Origin: JBHGBM01 sp041946965
GTDB lineage: Bacteria; Acidobacteriota; Terriglobia; Bryobacterales; Bryobacteraceae
DNA length: 64,000 nucleotides
Direction of reading: 5' to 3'
Assembly (NCBI GenBank): GCA_041946965.1
Contig: JBHGBM010000008.1
Coordinates: 1 to 64,000 of the forward strand
The position numbers and the translations under genes were made by a program. This document shows positions 15,685 through 25,923 of this stretch, piece after piece. Each line of letters opens with the position of its first letter. Position 1 is the first letter of the stretch. Below the pieces are notes generated by a model. It searched no databases. It was not told the origin of the DNA and saw only the letters and a program-made list of their open reading frames with translations.

Positions 15685-17655
15685 TTATGACAGAAGTCGT
15701 ACTATTTCGTCCACATCAAAGACGCAGCCGCCCCAGGAGCCTCCGCTGGCGTTCTGAAGGGCTGCCCAGAGGCGCGTTTCAGGGGGCAGTTCCGGGTCGG
15801 GCGCGAGGTCCGGCCGCGGCGGGCGGGCGGCCACCTCCGCGGAGCTGAGGGGCCGGCCGTCCTCGCCCAGCAGGTTGACGGAACCCTCCAGGTTGACGCG
15901 GTCGATGACGATTTCGATCATGTCGCCGTCGCGGACCTTGCCTACGGGTCCGCCGGCCAGGGCTTCGGGCGAAACATGACCAATGCAGGCGCCGGTGGAG
16001 ACGCCGCTAAAGCGCGCGTCAGTGATTACGGCGACGTGCTTACCGAAATCCAGGTACTTTAAGGCGGCGGTGATCTGAAAGATCTCCTCCATGCCGGAGC
16101 CCATGGGGCCGCGGCACATCAGCACGATGATGTCGCCGGGCTTCACGCCCTCCGGCCCGCGATTCTTGATGTACGCGATGGCGGCGGTTTCGGTGGTGAA
16201 AACGCGCGCGCGGCCGCGCTTGCGGTAGACGCCGTCCGGGTCCACCACGCTGGCGTCGATGGCCGTGCTCTTGATGACCGAGCCCTCGGGAGCCAGGTTG
16301 CCGGTAGGGAAGGTGACGGTGGAAGTGAGTCCGCGGGAGCGGGCGCCCTCGGGGTCCATGATGACGTCGTCCGGGTCAATGCCCTCGCACTCGCGCAGCC
16401 GGCGGCGGAGTTCGCGGCGGCGTTCCGACTGCTCCCACCAGTCGAGCATGCCGCCGAGCCTCTCGCCGCTGGCGGTGAGCGCGCCGGTTTCGAGCAGCCC
16501 GGCGCGGCGCAGGTGGAGCATCACTTCCGGCACACCGCCGGCCATGAACACCTGGACGGTGGCAAAGGCGCGGGGGCCGTTGGGGAGCACGTCCACCAGC
16601 CGTGGGACCTGGCGGTTGGCGTGGGACCAGTCGGCCACCGTGGGGCGGCGCAGACCGGCGGAAAAGGCCACCGCCGGCAGGTGCATCACCAGATTGGTGG
16701 AGCCGCCGAAGGCCGCGTGGACTACCAGGGCATTGTGAACGGCGGCATCCGTCAGAATGGCGGACATGGGTGTGGCGGCCTCCTCCAGGGCCAGCAGGGC
16801 GCGGGCGGAGCGGCGGGCCATGTCGGTCCAGATGGGGTGGCCGGAGGGAGCCAGCGCCGAGTGGGTGAGCGCCATGCCGAGCGCTTCCGCCACCACCTGG
16901 GAGGTGGCCGCGGTGCCCAGGAACTGGCAGCCGCCGCCGGGCGTGGCGCAGACGTGGCAGAGGTTTTCGGCGGCTTCTTCAAGCGTGGTCTGGCCGTGGG
17001 CGTAGCGCGCTCCCACGGACTGCACGGCGGCGGTATCTTCGCCCTTTTCCGGCAGCAGCGTGACCCCTCCGGGGACCAGCACGCACGGCAGCCCGCGCAT
17101 GGAGGCCAGGGCCATCATCATGGCGGGCAGACCCTTGTCGCAGGTGGCCACCCCCATCACTCCCCGGCGGGTGGGCAGCGACCGGATCAGGCGGCGGAAG
17201 ACGCTGGCGGCGTCGTTGCGGTAGGGCAGGCTGTCGTACATGGCCGGGGTGCCCTGGGTGCGGCCGTCGCAGGGGTCCGTGCAGGCGCCCGCGAAAGGAA
17301 CCGCGCCGCGCGCCTTGAGTTCCTTGGCGGCGGCATCCACCAGCAGCGCGACCTCCCAGTGGCCCGTATGGTAGCCCAAGGCGACGGGCGTGCCATCGGC
17401 GGCGCGGATGCCGCCGTGGGTGCTGAGGATGAGGAACTCCTTGCCGCCCATAGCCGCGGGGTCCCAGCCCATGCCCGCGTTCTGCGCCCAGCCGAACAGG
17501 TCGCCGGAGGGATGGTTGAGCAACAGCTCGGGCGTGAGGGGCAGGCTGCCTTTTCTTACGGGGACGCGGGAGCGTACGTCGAACAGCGAAGCGTCGCCGG
17601 AATCGAGAATTTCGTCGAGAGCCATAGCGGAATGCATAATGGTAACAGCACCCAT
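15685..17655 (-). CDS. IlvD/Edd family dehydratase, YjhG/YagF D-xylonate dehydratase type
   Basis: Encodes up to 656 residues, the length of YjhG/YagF rather than IlvD (about 560). The opening LPLTPELLLNHPSGDLFG, the GYHTGHWE and DPCDGRTQGTPAMYDSLPYR blocks, GVATCDKGLPAMMMALAS, CQFLGTAATSQVVAE and the end WAALQNASGGSWGGCVFDVD closely follow E. coli YjhG as I know it. The conserved cysteines that hold the Fe-S cluster are present. It would dehydrate D-xylonate or a similar aldonate to the 2-keto-3-deoxy acid. ATGs at 17655, 17637 and 17625 are all possible starts; the longest overlaps the divergent hydrolase start by 2 bp, so 17637 is equally likely. Confidence 0.9.
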   Translation of the reverse strand: MGAVTIMHSAMALDEILDSGDASLFDVRSRVPVRKGSLPLTPELLLNHPSGDLFGWAQNAGMGWDPAAMGGKEFLILSTHGGIRAADGTPVALGYHTGHWEVALLVDAAAKELKARGAVPFAGACTDPCDGRTQGTPAMYDSLPYRNDAASVFRRLIRSLPTRRGVMGVATCDKGLPAMMMALASMRGLPCVLVPGGVTLLPEKGEDTAAVQSVGARYAHGQTTLEEAAENLCHVCATPGGGCQFLGTAATSQVVAEALGMALTHSALAPSGHPIWTDMARRSARALLALEEAATPMSAILTDAAVHNALVVHAAFGGSTNLVMHLPAVAFSAGLRRPTVADWSHANRQVPRLVDVLPNGPRAFATVQVFMAGGVPEVMLHLRRAGLLETGALTASGERLGGMLDWWEQSERRRELRRRLRECEGIDPDDVIMDPEGARSRGLTSTVTFPTGNLAPEGSVIKSTAIDASVVDPDGVYRKRGRARVFTTETAAIAYIKNRGPEGVKPGDIIVLMCRGPMGSGMEEIFQITAALKYLDFGKHVAVITDARFSGVSTGACIGHVSPEALAGGPVGKVRDGDMIEIVIDRVNLEGSVNLLGEDGRPLSSAEVAARPPRPDLAPDPELPPETRLWAALQNASGGSWGGCVFDVDEIVRLLS

Positions 17656-18805
17656 GCGAAGCGCGGTCCTGCTGGTTGCGATGACTTGCGCCGCCGGCGC
17701 CGTCGAGCCTTCCGAACGCCTGAATCAGCACCGGGTAAGCTCGAAGCGCAGCCCGGCGCCCGAGCCCGGCGCGGAGAAGGAGATCATCCCGTCGCTGGTG
17801 GAAGGGCTGCGCACCCCGGACGACTGGTGGCGCAAGCGCCGTCCGGAGGTGCTGGCGCTGTGGACCCGCATTCTAGGCAAGTTCGAACCGGCCAAGAAGG
17901 ACCGGCGCTGGTTCGGCGATATCCGCAAAACGCGGGTGATTTCGAAGCAGGAGCTTGAAAACTACACCCGGATCGAGCTGGAAATCCCCATAGAGAAAGA
18001 CTTTTATCAGAAGCACCTGCTGCTTGTGCCGCGCGGGAGGGGGCCGTACCCGGCGGTGATCTGCTGGACTTCCACGACGCCCGATTACCGCATGCCCGAG
18101 CAGTGGTGGGGCAAGTGGCTGGCCGAGCGCGGCTACGTGGTCCTGACAAGCTGGTCCTTCATCCGCCATTACCGGGATGGCGCCACCTACGCCAAAGGCG
18201 CCGTCGACAAGCTGTACGAGCGCTTCGGCCACTGGCTGCCCATGGCGAAGATGGCGCACGACGCGCGGCGGGAAGCCGAATACCTGCGCTCCCTGAAGCA
18301 GGTGGACGGCCAGCGGATCGGGTTCATCGGTTTTTCGCTGAGCGCCAAGGCCGCGGTGTATGTGGCGGCGTTCGCGCCGGAGATCGCCGCTACGGTCGCG
18401 GTGGATCCGCATATCGCCGTGAACGGCGGCACCAACTGGTACGCGCCGTGGTATCTGGACTGGCTGCGTCCGTTCCCGGACATCCCCACGCCCGAGCACA
18501 CCGTGCTGAGCCTGTTGAACCCCGACCGCGCGCGGCCGGGCTTCGAGCACGATCACCACGAAGTGCTGGCGCTGGCGGCGCCGCGGCCGTTCCTGCTGAT
18601 CGGGGGGAGCCAGTCCGAGGACGCGGGCGGCGATTCGGACGACCTTCAGAGCTGGGGCTACTACAACCGGGCGCGGGAGGTTTACAAGTTGACCGGGGCG
18701 GAGGACCGCATCGGGTTCGTCTCCACCACCGACGGGCACCATGCCAACGGGCCGAACATCGACCCCGCCTGGCAGGGGTTTTTCACGCGCTGGCTGAGAC
18801 CCTGA
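17654..18805 (+). CDS. Secreted alpha/beta hydrolase (dienelactone hydrolase/acetyl esterase-like)
   Basis: A 383-residue protein with a signal peptide (MRSAVLLVAMTCAAGAVEP). The core has the strand PYPAVICWTSTT, the nucleophile-elbow region RIGFIGFSLSAKAAVYVAAF, the acid-loop AAPRPFLLIGGSQSED and the histidine in STTDGHHANGP. The elbow reads G-F-S-L-S rather than the canonical G-x-S-x-G, which is tolerated in some esterases of this group. It probably cleaves a carbohydrate-bound ester outside the cytoplasm. It is divergent from the dehydratase with starts overlapping by 2 bp, so they share a promoter region. Substrate is inferred only from the neighbourhood. Confidence 0.82.
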   Translation: MRSAVLLVAMTCAAGAVEPSERLNQHRVSSKRSPAPEPGAEKEIIPSLVEGLRTPDDWWRKRRPEVLALWTRILGKFEPAKKDRRWFGDIRKTRVISKQELENYTRIELEIPIEKDFYQKHLLLVPRGRGPYPAVICWTSTTPDYRMPEQWWGKWLAERGYVVLTSWSFIRHYRDGATYAKGAVDKLYERFGHWLPMAKMAHDARREAEYLRSLKQVDGQRIGFIGFSLSAKAAVYVAAFAPEIAATVAVDPHIAVNGGTNWYAPWYLDWLRPFPDIPTPEHTVLSLLNPDRARPGFEHDHHEVLALAAPRPFLLIGGSQSEDAGGDSDDLQSWGYYNRAREVYKLTGAEDRIGFVSTTDGHHANGPNIDPAWQGFFTRWLRP

Positions 18806-18819
18806 CCCCGGGCCGCCAC

Positions 18820-18838
18820 TATAATGTGGTGGAGGGAG
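18820..18838 (+). promoter_or_regulatory. Consensus -10 box and strong RBS before M20 dipeptidase
   Basis: A perfect TATAAT lies at 18820-18825 just after the preceding stop, and a purine-rich GGTGGAGGGAG Shine-Dalgarno sequence follows at 18828-18838, 5 nt before ATG 18844. No convincing -35 box is seen at 17 bp. The RBS decides the start of the downstream gene. Confidence 0.5.
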
Positions 18839-18843
18839 TCTGG

Positions 18844-20196
18844 ATGGACTACTACGAGCAGAACCGTACCGCGTTCCTGGAGGGACTTTTCACTTTCCTC
18901 CGCATTCCCAGCATCAGCACGCTCTCCGAACACAAGCCGGACATCCGCCGCGCCGCCGAATTCGTGCGCGACGACCTGCGCGCCGCAGGCCTGGAATCCG
19001 AACTGATCGAAGGCAAGGGCAACCCGCTGGTTTATGGGGAATGGACCGGCGCGCCGGGCAAGCCGACGCTGCTGCTTTACGGGCATTACGACGTGCAGCC
19101 GCCCGATCCGCTGGAGGAATGGAAATCGCCGCCTTTCGAGCCCGAAGTGCGCGGAGGCGACATCTACGCGCGCGGAGCCTGCGACGACAAGGGCCAGACC
19201 TTCATCCTGATGAAGGCTGTGGAGGGCATGCTGAAGACCGCCGGCCGCCTGCCCGTCAACGTGAAGTTCCTGGTGGAAGGCGAGGAGGAAACCGGCGGCG
19301 ATCATATCAGCCGCTACGTGGCGACGCGGCCGGCGCGGCTCGCGGCGGACGCGGCGGTGATCTGCGATACGGAGATGTTCGCACCCGGCCTGCCCACCCT
19401 GTGCGTGGGGCTGCGAGGCATGGTGTATGCCGAACTGCACGTGGAAGGAGCCAATCACGATCTGCATTCGGGCGTGTACGGCGGCGCGGCGCCCAACCCG
19501 CTGCAAGCCATCGCGGAGATCATCTGCGCATTGAAGGGGCGCAACGGTTTCATCCGCATCCCGGGCTTCTATGACAAGGTCCAGCCGCCGGGCGCGAAGG
19601 AGCGCGAAGCGTGGTCGCGGCTGCCCTTCAACGAAAAGGAATACCTGGAGAAGGAGATGGGCGCGCGCGAGCTGGTGGGGGAGATGGACATCCCCCTGTT
19701 TGAGCGGCTGTGGGCGCGGCCCACCTTCGAGGTACACGGCATTCGCGGGGGTTTCACCGGCGAAGGCGCCAAGACCGTGATCCCGGCGCGGGCGGTGGCC
19801 AAGATCAGCACGCGGCTGGTGGCCAACCAGGACCCCAAGGAATGCGAACGGCTGCTGGCGGACGCGGTGCACCAGGTTTGCCCGCGCGGCGTCAAGGCCG
19901 AACTGAAAGCGCTGCACTCGGCGGCGCCCTCGCTGGTGGATCCGGAGAACCCCTTCGTGCGCGCGGCGGCGGAGGCCTTGCAGCAAACGTTCGGCAAGGA
20001 AACCGTGTTCATCCGCTCGGGCGGCTCGATTCCCATCGTCGGCCTGTTCGACCGCTGCCTGGGGATTCCCAGCGTGCTGATGGGTTTCGGACTTCCCGAC
20101 GACAACCTGCACGCGCCGAACGAGAAGTTTCACCTGGAGAATTTCTATCGGGGCATCAGGGCGGTGGTGCATTACATGGAGAACCTGGGGCAATGA
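18844..20196 (+). CDS. M20 family metallodipeptidase
   Basis: A 450-residue cytoplasmic enzyme of the dipeptidase/carnosinase-like branch of M20. Metal-site motifs occur in order: LLLYGHYDVQPPDPLEEW (His, then Asp), YARGACDDKGQTF (bridging Asp), VEGEEETGGDH (catalytic Glu pair), VICDTEMF and the late NEKFHLENF (His). The lid domain contains NHDLHSGVYGGAAPNP. The start is supported by a consensus -10 and strong RBS. Its C-terminus, IRSGGSIPIVGLFDRCLGIP to GFGLPDDNLHAPNEK, is very close to the partial gene at the right end of the window, so the genome has two copies of this type. It likely cleaves dipeptides. Confidence 0.93.
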   Translation: MDYYEQNRTAFLEGLFTFLRIPSISTLSEHKPDIRRAAEFVRDDLRAAGLESELIEGKGNPLVYGEWTGAPGKPTLLLYGHYDVQPPDPLEEWKSPPFEPEVRGGDIYARGACDDKGQTFILMKAVEGMLKTAGRLPVNVKFLVEGEEETGGDHISRYVATRPARLAADAAVICDTEMFAPGLPTLCVGLRGMVYAELHVEGANHDLHSGVYGGAAPNPLQAIAEIICALKGRNGFIRIPGFYDKVQPPGAKEREAWSRLPFNEKEYLEKEMGARELVGEMDIPLFERLWARPTFEVHGIRGGFTGEGAKTVIPARAVAKISTRLVANQDPKECERLLADAVHQVCPRGVKAELKALHSAAPSLVDPENPFVRAAAEALQQTFGKETVFIRSGGSIPIVGLFDRCLGIPSVLMGFGLPDDNLHAPNEKFHLENFYRGIRAVVHYMENLGQ

Positions 20197-20233
20197 GCGG
20201 GCGCTCCAGCCCGGCGCGCCGGGCGGTCAGCCG

Positions 20234-20653
20234 ATGGCCAGCAGGATGGCACCCGTGGGGATCGCTCTGAGTTCCGCCGAGATGCTCAGCGTCGTCCTGC
20301 TGGTGATCCTCGCGGCGCTGGTGGGGATCATGGGGTGGCGGGCGTGGAAGAAATCGCGCATCAGCCCCGAAGAGATGGAACGTCGCCGACGCAAGCGGTT
20401 GACTGCGCTGGGCAAGATGGGCGACGCGACGCTGATCGAGGTGCGGGGCGATTTCATCTTCTACTCCTACGACGTGCGCGGCGTGGTGTACACGGCTTCG
20501 CAGAACGTGGCGGCGCTGAAGCCGCTGCTTCCCACCGATGAGGCCGTGGTGGCCGCCCCGGTTCTGGTGAAATACGACGCGCGCAACCCCGCCGATTCCA
20601 TCATCATCGCCGAGGACTGGAACGGGCTTCAGATCCTGCCGCGGCCTTCCTGA
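20234..20653 (+). CDS. Membrane-anchored hypothetical protein
   Basis: A 139-residue protein with one hydrophobic helix at about residues 17-39 (EMLSVVLLVILAALVGIMGW) followed by a positively charged stretch (RAWKKSRISPEEMERRRRKR), which predicts a short outer N-terminus and a cytoplasmic tail. The C-terminal 80 residues form a beta-rich domain (DATLIEVRGDFIFYSYDVRGVVYTASQNV) that I do not recognise. The nearby ATG at 20249 is an alternative start. It sits between the dipeptidase and guaB, 24 bp before the latter, so it may be co-transcribed with guaB. Confidence 0.72.
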   Translation: MASRMAPVGIALSSAEMLSVVLLVILAALVGIMGWRAWKKSRISPEEMERRRRKRLTALGKMGDATLIEVRGDFIFYSYDVRGVVYTASQNVAALKPLLPTDEAVVAAPVLVKYDARNPADSIIIAEDWNGLQILPRPS

Positions 20654-20677
20654 AGACGCTATCATGGCTCTATACCC

Positions 20678-22135
20678 ATGCTCCAAGACAGCATCCGTGA
20701 AGGCCTGACCTTCGACGACGTGTTGCTCGAACCGGCGCGCAGCGCGGTGCTCCCGACAGAGGTGGACACGCGCACGTGCCTGACGCGCAAGATCGCGCTG
20801 AACATTCCCATCGTGAGCGCGGCCATGGACACGGTGACCGAATCGCACCTGGCGATCGCTCTGGCGCAGCAGGGCGGCATCGGCATTATCCACCGCAACA
20901 TGAGCATCGAGCGGCAGGGCGAGGAAGTGGACCGGGTCAAGCGCAGTGAAAGCGGCATGATCGTGGACCCGGTGACCATCACGCCGGAGCAGCCCATTTC
21001 GGCGGCGCTGGAGTTGATGAGCCGGTTCCGCATCTCGGGGGTGCCGGTGACGCGGCCCGGCGGCAAACTGGTGGGCATTCTCACCAACCGCGACCTGCGG
21101 TTCGAAACGCGTTTCGACCTGCCGGTGGGCGAGGTGATGACCAAAGATCACCTCATCACCGTTCCGGTGGGCACCACGCTGGAGGACGCCGAGCGCATCC
21201 TGCACCAGCACCGCGTGGAAAAGCTGCTGGTGGTGGACGATGATTACATTCTCAAGGGCCTGATCACCGTCAAGGACATCCAGAAGAAACTGAAGTACCC
21301 CAACGCGGCCAAGGACGAGCAGGGCCGGCTGAGGGTGGGCGCGGCCATCGGGGCGGGTCCCGATTGCCTGGAGCGCGCGCAGGAACTGGTGCGGCGCAAG
21401 GTGGACGTGCTGGCGATCGATACCGCCCACGGCCACAGCACGCGCGTGATCGAGGCGGTGAAGACCATCAAGAGCAAGTTGCCGGACGTGCAGCTCATCA
21501 CCGGCAACGTGGCCACATATGAGGGCGCGCGCGAGCTGATCTCGCTCGGCGTGGACGGCATCAAGGTCGGGATCGGACCGGGTTCGATCTGCACCACGCG
21601 GGTGGTTTCGGGCGCGGGCGTGCCGCAATTGACGGCGATCTCTGATTGCTCGCGGGCCAGCCGCGAGGGAGGCGTGCCGCTGATCGCCGACGGCGGCATC
21701 AAGTTCTCCGGAGATGTCACCAAGGCGATCGCCTCGGGAGCGGACGCGGTGATGATCGGCAGCCTGCTGGCGGGCACGGACGAAAGCCCGGGCGAGACGG
21801 TGCTGTATCAGGGCCGCATTTTCAAGACCTATCGCGGCATGGGATCCTTGGGCGCCATGGCGCAAGGCAGCGCGGACCGTTACTCGCAGGAAAAGAATGC
21901 CAAGCTCGTGCCGGAAGGCATCGAGGGCCGCGTGGCGGCCAAGGGACCGCTGGCCGAACTGGTGTACCAGCTTGTGGGCGGGCTCCGCGCCGGCATGGGT
22001 TACTGCGGCGCGGCCAACATCAGGGCCTTGCAGGAGAACGCAAAGTTCCTCCGCGTTTCGCCCGCGGGATTGCGCGAAAGCCACGTCCATGACGTGATGA
22101 TCACCAAGGAAGCTCCGAACTACCAGGTGGAGTAG
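20678..22135 (+). CDS. guaB: Inosine-5'-monophosphate dehydrogenase
   Basis: A 485-residue protein, full length for IMPDH. The barrel starts with REGLTFDDVLLEPARSAVLP and SAAMDTVTESHLAIALAQQGGIG. A CBS-domain pair occupies about residues 95-210 (VDPVTITPEQPIS to LKGLITVKDIQKK). The catalytic loop GIGPGSICTTRVVSG carries the active-site Cys, followed by PLIADGGIKFSGDVTKA, YRGMGSLGAM and the flap EGRVAAKG. It converts IMP to XMP with NAD in guanine nucleotide synthesis. No Shine-Dalgarno sequence precedes ATG 20678; a TATCAT box at 20660-20665 would give a very short leader. Confidence 0.97.
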   Translation: MLQDSIREGLTFDDVLLEPARSAVLPTEVDTRTCLTRKIALNIPIVSAAMDTVTESHLAIALAQQGGIGIIHRNMSIERQGEEVDRVKRSESGMIVDPVTITPEQPISAALELMSRFRISGVPVTRPGGKLVGILTNRDLRFETRFDLPVGEVMTKDHLITVPVGTTLEDAERILHQHRVEKLLVVDDDYILKGLITVKDIQKKLKYPNAAKDEQGRLRVGAAIGAGPDCLERAQELVRRKVDVLAIDTAHGHSTRVIEAVKTIKSKLPDVQLITGNVATYEGARELISLGVDGIKVGIGPGSICTTRVVSGAGVPQLTAISDCSRASREGGVPLIADGGIKFSGDVTKAIASGADAVMIGSLLAGTDESPGETVLYQGRIFKTYRGMGSLGAMAQGSADRYSQEKNAKLVPEGIEGRVAAKGPLAELVYQLVGGLRAGMGYCGAANIRALQENAKFLRVSPAGLRESHVHDVMITKEAPNYQVE

Positions 22136-22157
22136 TCATCAGGGTGGAGCTTCCGCT

Positions 22158-22171
22158 TAGAATGAGCTTTA
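22158..22171 (+). promoter_or_regulatory. -10-like box upstream of DinB-like gene (leaderless candidate)
   Basis: TAGAAT at 22158-22163 is 7 nt before ATG 22171, which would place +1 at 22170. The gap has no Shine-Dalgarno sequence. This also supports ATG 22171 over the in-frame ATG at 22162, which overlaps the box. Confidence 0.45.
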
Positions 22172-22755
22172 TGCCGAGAGCTTCCCTGCTCCTGCTGATC
22201 CCCGCGCTGGCGTTTTGCCAGGACGCGCTTCCCGAGCGCGGGCGCGGGCTGAGCGAACTGCACGCCACCCGCAAGCAGTTCCTCGATTCCATCGCCGGCC
22301 TCAGCGCCGCGCAGTGGAGCTTCAAGCCGGACGCAGCCTCCTGGTCCATCGCCGAATGCGCCGAGCACCTCGCGGTAAGCGAGGATGTCATCTTCGAGAT
22401 CGTCACGAAGAAGCTGCCGGCCGGCGCCACAGCCCCACCCGAGAAGAAACTGGCCGACGATGTCGTGTTGAAGATGACCGTGGACCGCTCGATGCGCCGC
22501 AAGAGCCCCGAGGCCATGGCTCCCTCGCGGCGCTGGGCCTCACCCGAGGCGTCGGTGGCCCACTTCCGGGAGAGCCGCGACCGCAGCCTCGACTACCTGC
22601 GCACCACCGCCGACCCCCTGCGCAAGCATTTCGCGCCGCACCCCGCGTTCGGGCCGTTGGATGGTTACCAGTGGCTCCTGGTGATGTCCGCGCACGTGGC
22701 GCGCCACGTGGCGCAGATCGAGGAAATCAAGGCCAACCCCAGGTTCCCGAAGTAG
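22171..22755 (+). CDS. DinB-superfamily protein with signal peptide
   Basis: From ATG 22171 the protein has 194 residues and begins with an export signal (MPRASLLLLIPALAFCQD). The mature part is a four-helix DinB-like bundle: LHATRKQFLDSIAGLSAAQWSFKPDAA, then SIAECAEHLAVSEDVIFEI with the first metal-type His, and the late MSAHVARHVAQIEEI with paired His. Three histidines in this arrangement are typical of the DinB/YfiT-like metal site. Most family members are cytoplasmic thiol transferases or of unknown role, so export is a twist seen often in Acidobacteria. It is convergent with the response regulator (4 bp between stops). Confidence 0.85.
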   Translation: MPRASLLLLIPALAFCQDALPERGRGLSELHATRKQFLDSIAGLSAAQWSFKPDAASWSIAECAEHLAVSEDVIFEIVTKKLPAGATAPPEKKLADDVVLKMTVDRSMRRKSPEAMAPSRRWASPEASVAHFRESRDRSLDYLRTTADPLRKHFAPHPAFGPLDGYQWLLVMSAHVARHVAQIEEIKANPRFPK

Positions 22756-22759
22756 CGGC

Positions 22760-24069
<1,310 letters not shown>

Positions 24070-24073
<4 letters not shown>

Positions 24074-25920
24074 TTCTGTTCCGCCACCGCGGCCGGCAGG
24101 GCCGCGGGCAGCACCAGGGTAAAGGACGAGCCCTCGCCGGGCCGGCTCTTCACGTCGATCGTGCCGCCGTGATGCTGGATGATCTGCTGCACGATGGAAA
24201 GTCCGATGCCGGTGCCCGCCTCGCCTGATTGCTCGGCGCGCCTGGTGCGATAAAACTTCTGAAAGATCTTGCGGACCTCCTTCGGGTCCATGCCAATGCC
24301 CTGATCTTCAACCGCCAGCCGGACGTGGCCCCCCGAGCGCAGCCCGGAAACGGTCACCTGGGTATCCGGAGGAGAGTATTTAATGGCGTTGGTAATAAGA
24401 TTATAGAACGCGTACTCCATCAACTCCCGGTCGCCGCTCAGTTGCAGTCCTTCGGGAACGGGCCGGACCACGATCCGTATGCGTTTCCGCTCCGCCAGCG
24501 GGCGCGCGCGCTCCAGGCAAGCCTGGATGATGGCGCCGGCCGCGAAGGTTTCCTTGCGCAGCTCCATCTGCCCGGCGGAGAGGCGCTCCACGTTGAGGAA
24601 GACCTCGATCATGCGCGCCAGGCGCTTGGATTCCGCGTTGATCAACTGCGCCATCTGCTTGCGCTTCTCCTCGGGCAGTTGATAGCGGCCGATCAGCTCG
24701 CTGGAGCCCTGGATGGCGGTGAGCGGGGTGCGCATCTCGTGCGTCACGAAGTGCATGCTCTGCTGGTAGCGGAGGCGGTCGGCTTCGGCCACGCGCAGGC
24801 GGCGGCGAACCACCAGGTGTTGCCACGCCGCCGCGGTCACCGTGGAGAACCACGCCGCGGCCACCGGCGTGATGAAGGAGAACACCGTGCCGCGCGTGAA
24901 GAACACATAGGGCGCCAGGTGGGCGATGGCGAGCAGCGCGACCGCGAGCGTGTATGCCTGCCACAGAGGCGCAAAGGCGAACGCCGCGCCCGCGGCGATC
25001 ACCAGCAGCGCGCTGAAACCCAGCACCGCCCAATGAGGCGCGCCGGTGAGGAAGCGGCCCTGCGCGATGGTTTCGAAAGCGTTGGCGTGGATCTCCAGGC
25101 CCATCATAGGCACGCTGGGCGAATACGGCGTCATGAGCCAGTCGCGCACGGCGGTTTGGGCGGTCACCCCCACAAAGACCACCTTGGCGGCGAAGATCCG
25201 CGCGGCGCTGGGATCGTTCAGCACCTGTTGAAGCGTGGCGCGCGGTATGGGCGGCATGTTGGGCGGCACGTAGCGGATGCGCATCAGCCGTCCGCCCGCC
25301 ACCGGCGAAGGGATCACCACGCCGGCCACCTGCAAATCGTCGGGGGATTCCAGAATACGCGCCCCGCGGCTCACCCGGAAGGCTTCCAGGGCCAGAGACC
25401 AGCGGCGTGCCCGGTCCGTCTGCTTCTCGAGCGGGATGGCGCGGCTGACGGCGTCCAGGTTATCGGGTTCGGCATGCACGTGCCCCACCGCGGCGGCGTG
25501 CCGGGCGAAGCGCTCCAGCGGCTCCTCCCATCCGCGGCCGCTCGAAAGCAGTTTTGAGGAAAGCACCAGGTTGGGGATCTTGGCGAAGGCCGCTTCGAGC
25601 GCGGCGTCGCTTTCCGGGTCAGCGCGGTCTGCCAGGATCAGGTCGATGATGACGGCTTTCGGTTGCGCGGCGGCCACCCGTTCCAGTGCGCGGGCGAGCG
25701 GCAGGCGTAGGTTGCGCAGTCCGTCGGTCAGGGCCAGCGATTCCTCGTCGACGGCGAGCAGGGCGCTTTCGGTCTGCCAGGGCCGCGGCTGGTGGCGGCG
25801 GAACATCCAGTCGTAGGCGCTGTTATCGATCTGCGCGCCGGTCCAGGCCGCCGCCAGCGCGAGCGCAAATGCGCCCGCGAGCAGGGTCACGTACGGGATG
25901 TCCGGCCGCCTCAGCCGCAT
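24070..25920 (-). CDS. CHASE2-domain sensor histidine kinase
   Basis: A 616-residue membrane kinase. The first helix (YVTLLAGAFALALAAAW) leads into a CHASE2 extracytoplasmic sensor (about 35-285, with AVIIDLILADRADPESDAALEAAF and KVVFVGVTAQTA). Three membrane helices follow at about 290-360. The HisKA domain has the phospho-accepting His at about 394 in FVTHEMRTPLTAIQGS, and the ATPase domain has N box NLITNAIKYS, G1 DQGIGMDP, F box and G2 GTGIGLSIV. It pairs with the overlapping NtrC-type regulator. The signal bound by CHASE2 domains is generally unknown. The gene ends 3 bp before the aminopeptidase stop region upstream on the same strand. Confidence 0.95.
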
Positions 25921-25923
25921 ACC

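Noticed and set aside
24229..25557. Plus-strand open frame of about 442 codons over the histidine kinase gene
   Set aside because: Antisense to conserved HisKA, HATPase and CHASE2 sequence; no ribosome site or family motif.
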